DNA from: an uncultured Rhodopirellula sp.
Lineage (GTDB): Bacteria; Planctomycetota; Planctomycetia; Pirellulales; Pirellulaceae
Direction of reading: 5' to 3'
NCBI GenBank assembly: GCA_913061385.1
Contig: CAJXTM010000010.1
Span: 1-16,805, forward strand
Length of the DNA stretch: 16,805 bases
Below the pieces are notes generated by a model that was given only the letters and a program-made list of their open reading frames with translations, was not told where the DNA came from and made no database searches. This document shows positions 15,167 through 16,805 of this stretch, piece after piece. The translations under genes were made by a program, and so were the position numbers. Numbering within the stretch: the stretch's first letter is position 1; each line of letters starts with the position of its first letter.

Positions 15167-15818
15167 GAGTGTAGAGTGATATTTTCTTATTCTCTTGTTG
15201 TGCTTCTTCGAGCAATAGTGTTCCCGAGTCAAACGGATCCCTTTGTCACTGATGTCGCCCCCCTTTGCATTTGCGCAGATTATTCTTGGCAGCAGGGTGA
15301 TTAATCACGGGGCTCACGCAAATCAGGTTGGCCACCGAAATCTATTTGAACTGCGTCACCTCGAACACAAGATCTTAAAGCTCCACGATTCGAATCTTTG
15401 ATGCACACCTAAAAGCGACATCGCGTAACTTACGCGGCTCAAAACAGGTGAGAGTCTGAGAGCGAACGCCGAAAGAGTTCGAACTTTGGCGTCGATCAGC
15501 GGTTGGTGATCAAATGTGGGGAACAACAGAGAGAGGCTCGCAAAACCGATCATCGCCGCAAGTCATTACCAGTAAGCACGTTATGTCGCGGCTTTCGAAA
15601 AGGCTTCGTGAACACGGTTGAGAGTCAACTCGCGGTGCGTGGTCGGGAGGTGACCTTAGAAAGCACGCCCAACGCAACCCTCTTCGAACCAGCTCTATTT
15701 CGGAAGTTCGTCGCAACCTCTTTGTTGACTGAGAGTTGTGGCGAGGGTGTTGCTTCCGGTCTCACGGAGAACGAATAGGATTCGAAATGAGACACGAGCC
15801 ATATCGCGACTTGGCACC
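15167..15818. other. Gene-poor region
   Basis: About 650 bases in which I see no supported gene. Several frames of 60 to 90 codons overlap on both strands (for example plus 15503-15778, minus 15553-15356) without ribosome sites or recognisable motifs. A 12-bp palindrome GTGATTAATCAC lies at 15297-15308. The region may be old non-coding debris. Confidence 0.5.
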
Positions 15819-16070
15819 TCATACATCGATTTGCCGCACCTGGTCAATCATCCAATCCAAGGCTCCTTGGAAAGCATCCCGATGTGCTGTTTCTGCGAGG
15901 CTTGTCAGGGGAATCAGGGGTAAGCCTTCCATACCAGCATCGGTCAGAACCAAACCAGGAATACTGGCGATCCGATCATGCAATTCCTGCCGCCCGCCAT
16001 TTAACGCTGCCGAGTCCGTCGCTTCGCAAAACACATTTTTTTCCCAGAATTCAGAGAACCTTTTGCCGAG
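15819..16070 (-). pseudogene. Orphan C-terminal fragment of an unidentified protein
   Basis: An 83-codon open stretch follows an in-frame TAA at 16073-16071 and has no ATG near its beginning; the first possible start is GTG 16034. It reads LGKRFSEFWEKNVFCEATDS, then ELHDRIASIPGLVLTDAGME, then LPLIPLTSLAETAHRDAF and an ending helix GALDWMIDQVRQIDV. Composition, alternating hydrophobic pattern and the helical C-terminus look like a real protein end, but I cannot name the family. The missing start and the in-frame stop suggest a truncated gene. It might alternatively be a short gene starting at GTG 16034. Confidence 0.4.
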
Positions 16071-16303
16071 TTATTGATTCTAAATGTGTGTGAGCGATGA
16101 ATGAGAAGCTGTTGCTCGCAAGCATGATGAGTAGGGCTATGCCCCTCCAACCTGCCCGGTCCGGGCAAGGTGGAACCCGTCGCTTGACGGACATGCGGCC
16201 ATTGGCAATCCCACGGACCCAATTCTGGCCGCTGCTGGCCAAGCAATGATCTCATCATGCAGGTTCGCTTCCATTTGCTCCACAAGCAACCACTAAACAA
16301 AGC
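16071..16303. other. Intergenic region before the Tat-signal ORF
   Basis: About 230 bases, divergent between the orphan fragment and the last ORF. A short perfect stem TGCCCG (16153-16158) with CGGGCA (16162-16167) and loop GTC is present. No promoter could be picked with confidence. Confidence 0.4.
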
Positions 16304-16732
16304 ATGTATCACCACGATCCCAATTCAAGCCGCCGGCGGTTTCTTCAGTCTGCGACTCTGTTTGGAATTGGTTCAATCCTTCTTCCACGCGAGTCACTTC
16401 GGGCTGAATGCGCGAACGAGACAAAACCAAGCAGAAGAACGAATTCAGCAGAGAAATCGATGAGGAATTTAAACAGTAGAAAGGGGCCAGCAATCGTATG
16501 GACATCCCGAAAGTGCACCAGCGGAAACATGCCGTGCCTCAATGCAGATAGTCACCCTGTGTTCGAAAACCCCCATGGATGGACGGTCGAGCAGATGGAC
16601 GACATCTACGACAGGTTCCTCTACCCTCGAGCCATGGCTTTCAACATTAAGTGGATGGGATTGGCGGAGTACATGAAAGAGGGACCGTACACGACAGTAC
16701 GAGCCCGATTGGATCGCCAAAACCGTGACTAA
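16304..16732 (+). CDS. Tat-signal protein, probably partial or frameshifted
   Basis: The frame opens at ATG 16304 with MYHHDPNSSRRRFLQSATLF, a twin-arginine signal (SRRRFLQ) followed by a hydrophobic core (SATLFGIGSILL), so the product is predicted to be folded in the cytosol and exported, as for many planctomycete cofactor enzymes. The rest, including WTVEQMDDIYDRFLYPRAMA and FNIKWMGLAEYMKE, is not recognised. The frame stops at 16732 after TTVRARLDRQNRD, but the next frame across about 16690-16764 reads QYEPDWIAKTVTKKGQ and stays open to the adapter. That reads more like protein, so the gene may carry a 1-base frameshift and really continue past the insert end. Upstream there is no Shine-Dalgarno site. 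Confidence 0.5.
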   Translation: MYHHDPNSSRRRFLQSATLFGIGSILLPRESLRAECANETKPSRRTNSAEKSMRNLNSRKGPAIVWTSRKCTSGNMPCLNADSHPVFENPHGWTVEQMDDIYDRFLYPRAMAFNIKWMGLAEYMKEGPYTTVRARLDRQNRD

Positions 16733-16764
16733 AAAGGGCCAGTGCAATTCAAGCAGTGCCCCAC

Positions 16765-16805
16765 CTGTCTCTTATACACATCTGACGCTGCCGACGACTC
16801 CTTAC
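16765..16805 (-). other. Illumina Nextera i5-side adapter, reverse orientation (artefact)
   Basis: Bases 16765-16797 are the reverse complement of the read-1 transposase adapter, starting CTGTCTCTTATACACATCT, and 16798-16805 (CTCCTTAC) are the reverse complement of the same index found at 7-14. The insert therefore ends at 16764. Confidence 0.98.

Overview
The window looks like a piece of a planctomycete chromosome (Pirellula/Rhodopirellula-like). The evidence is a secreted S1 sulfatase next to a remnant of a second one, a beta-propeller-like protein opening with the 'RFRLSTLLLL' type of N-terminal anchor common in this phylum, long gene-poor gaps, weak Shine-Dalgarno sites and many lone genes. 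This assignment is inference. Both ends are sequencing adapter (1-47 and 16765-16805) carrying the same 8-base index in opposite orientation. The biological insert is therefore 48-16764, and the genes touching its ends are cut by library construction, not by evolution.

Left part (48-4749), all on the minus strand. In transcription order it holds a SAM-methyltransferase-like protein (4749-4132), a decayed glmS (3938-2076), a 66-residue unknown protein (1995-1795), a UDP-glucuronate 4-epimerase (1773-763) and the first 117 codons of leuC (398-48). GlmS and the epimerase both belong to nucleotide-sugar supply for surface polysaccharide. The glmS copy is almost full length but carries five independent disabling lesions: three nonsense codons, a 1-base deletion and a 7-bp tandem duplication. 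Undoing the two length changes restores a 618-codon frame exactly.

Middle part (4750-8882). A complete exported arylsulfatase (6713-5280, minus) is preceded on the same strand by the C-terminal tail of a second sulfatase (7379-7062) and by two tiny ORFs joined through an ATGA overlap (7596-7489 and 7492-7352). Divergent from these is a membrane-anchored beta-propeller-like protein (7878-8882, plus).

Right-centre part (8963-13344, minus). A two-gene RND efflux operon encodes a periplasmic adaptor followed by an inner-membrane pump, coupled by a 4-base ATGA overlap. No TolC-like channel and no regulator is visible.

Right part (13345-16764) is mostly gene-poor or eroded. It has a long gap, a broken DDE/integrase-type transposase remnant (about 14068-14335, plus), an intact secreted allene-oxide-cyclase/dirigent-like barrel protein (15047-14481, minus), an orphan C-terminal fragment (16070-15819, minus) and a Tat-signal ORF (16304-16732, plus) that may be frameshifted just before the insert ends. 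No tRNA, rRNA, CRISPR array or origin was seen.
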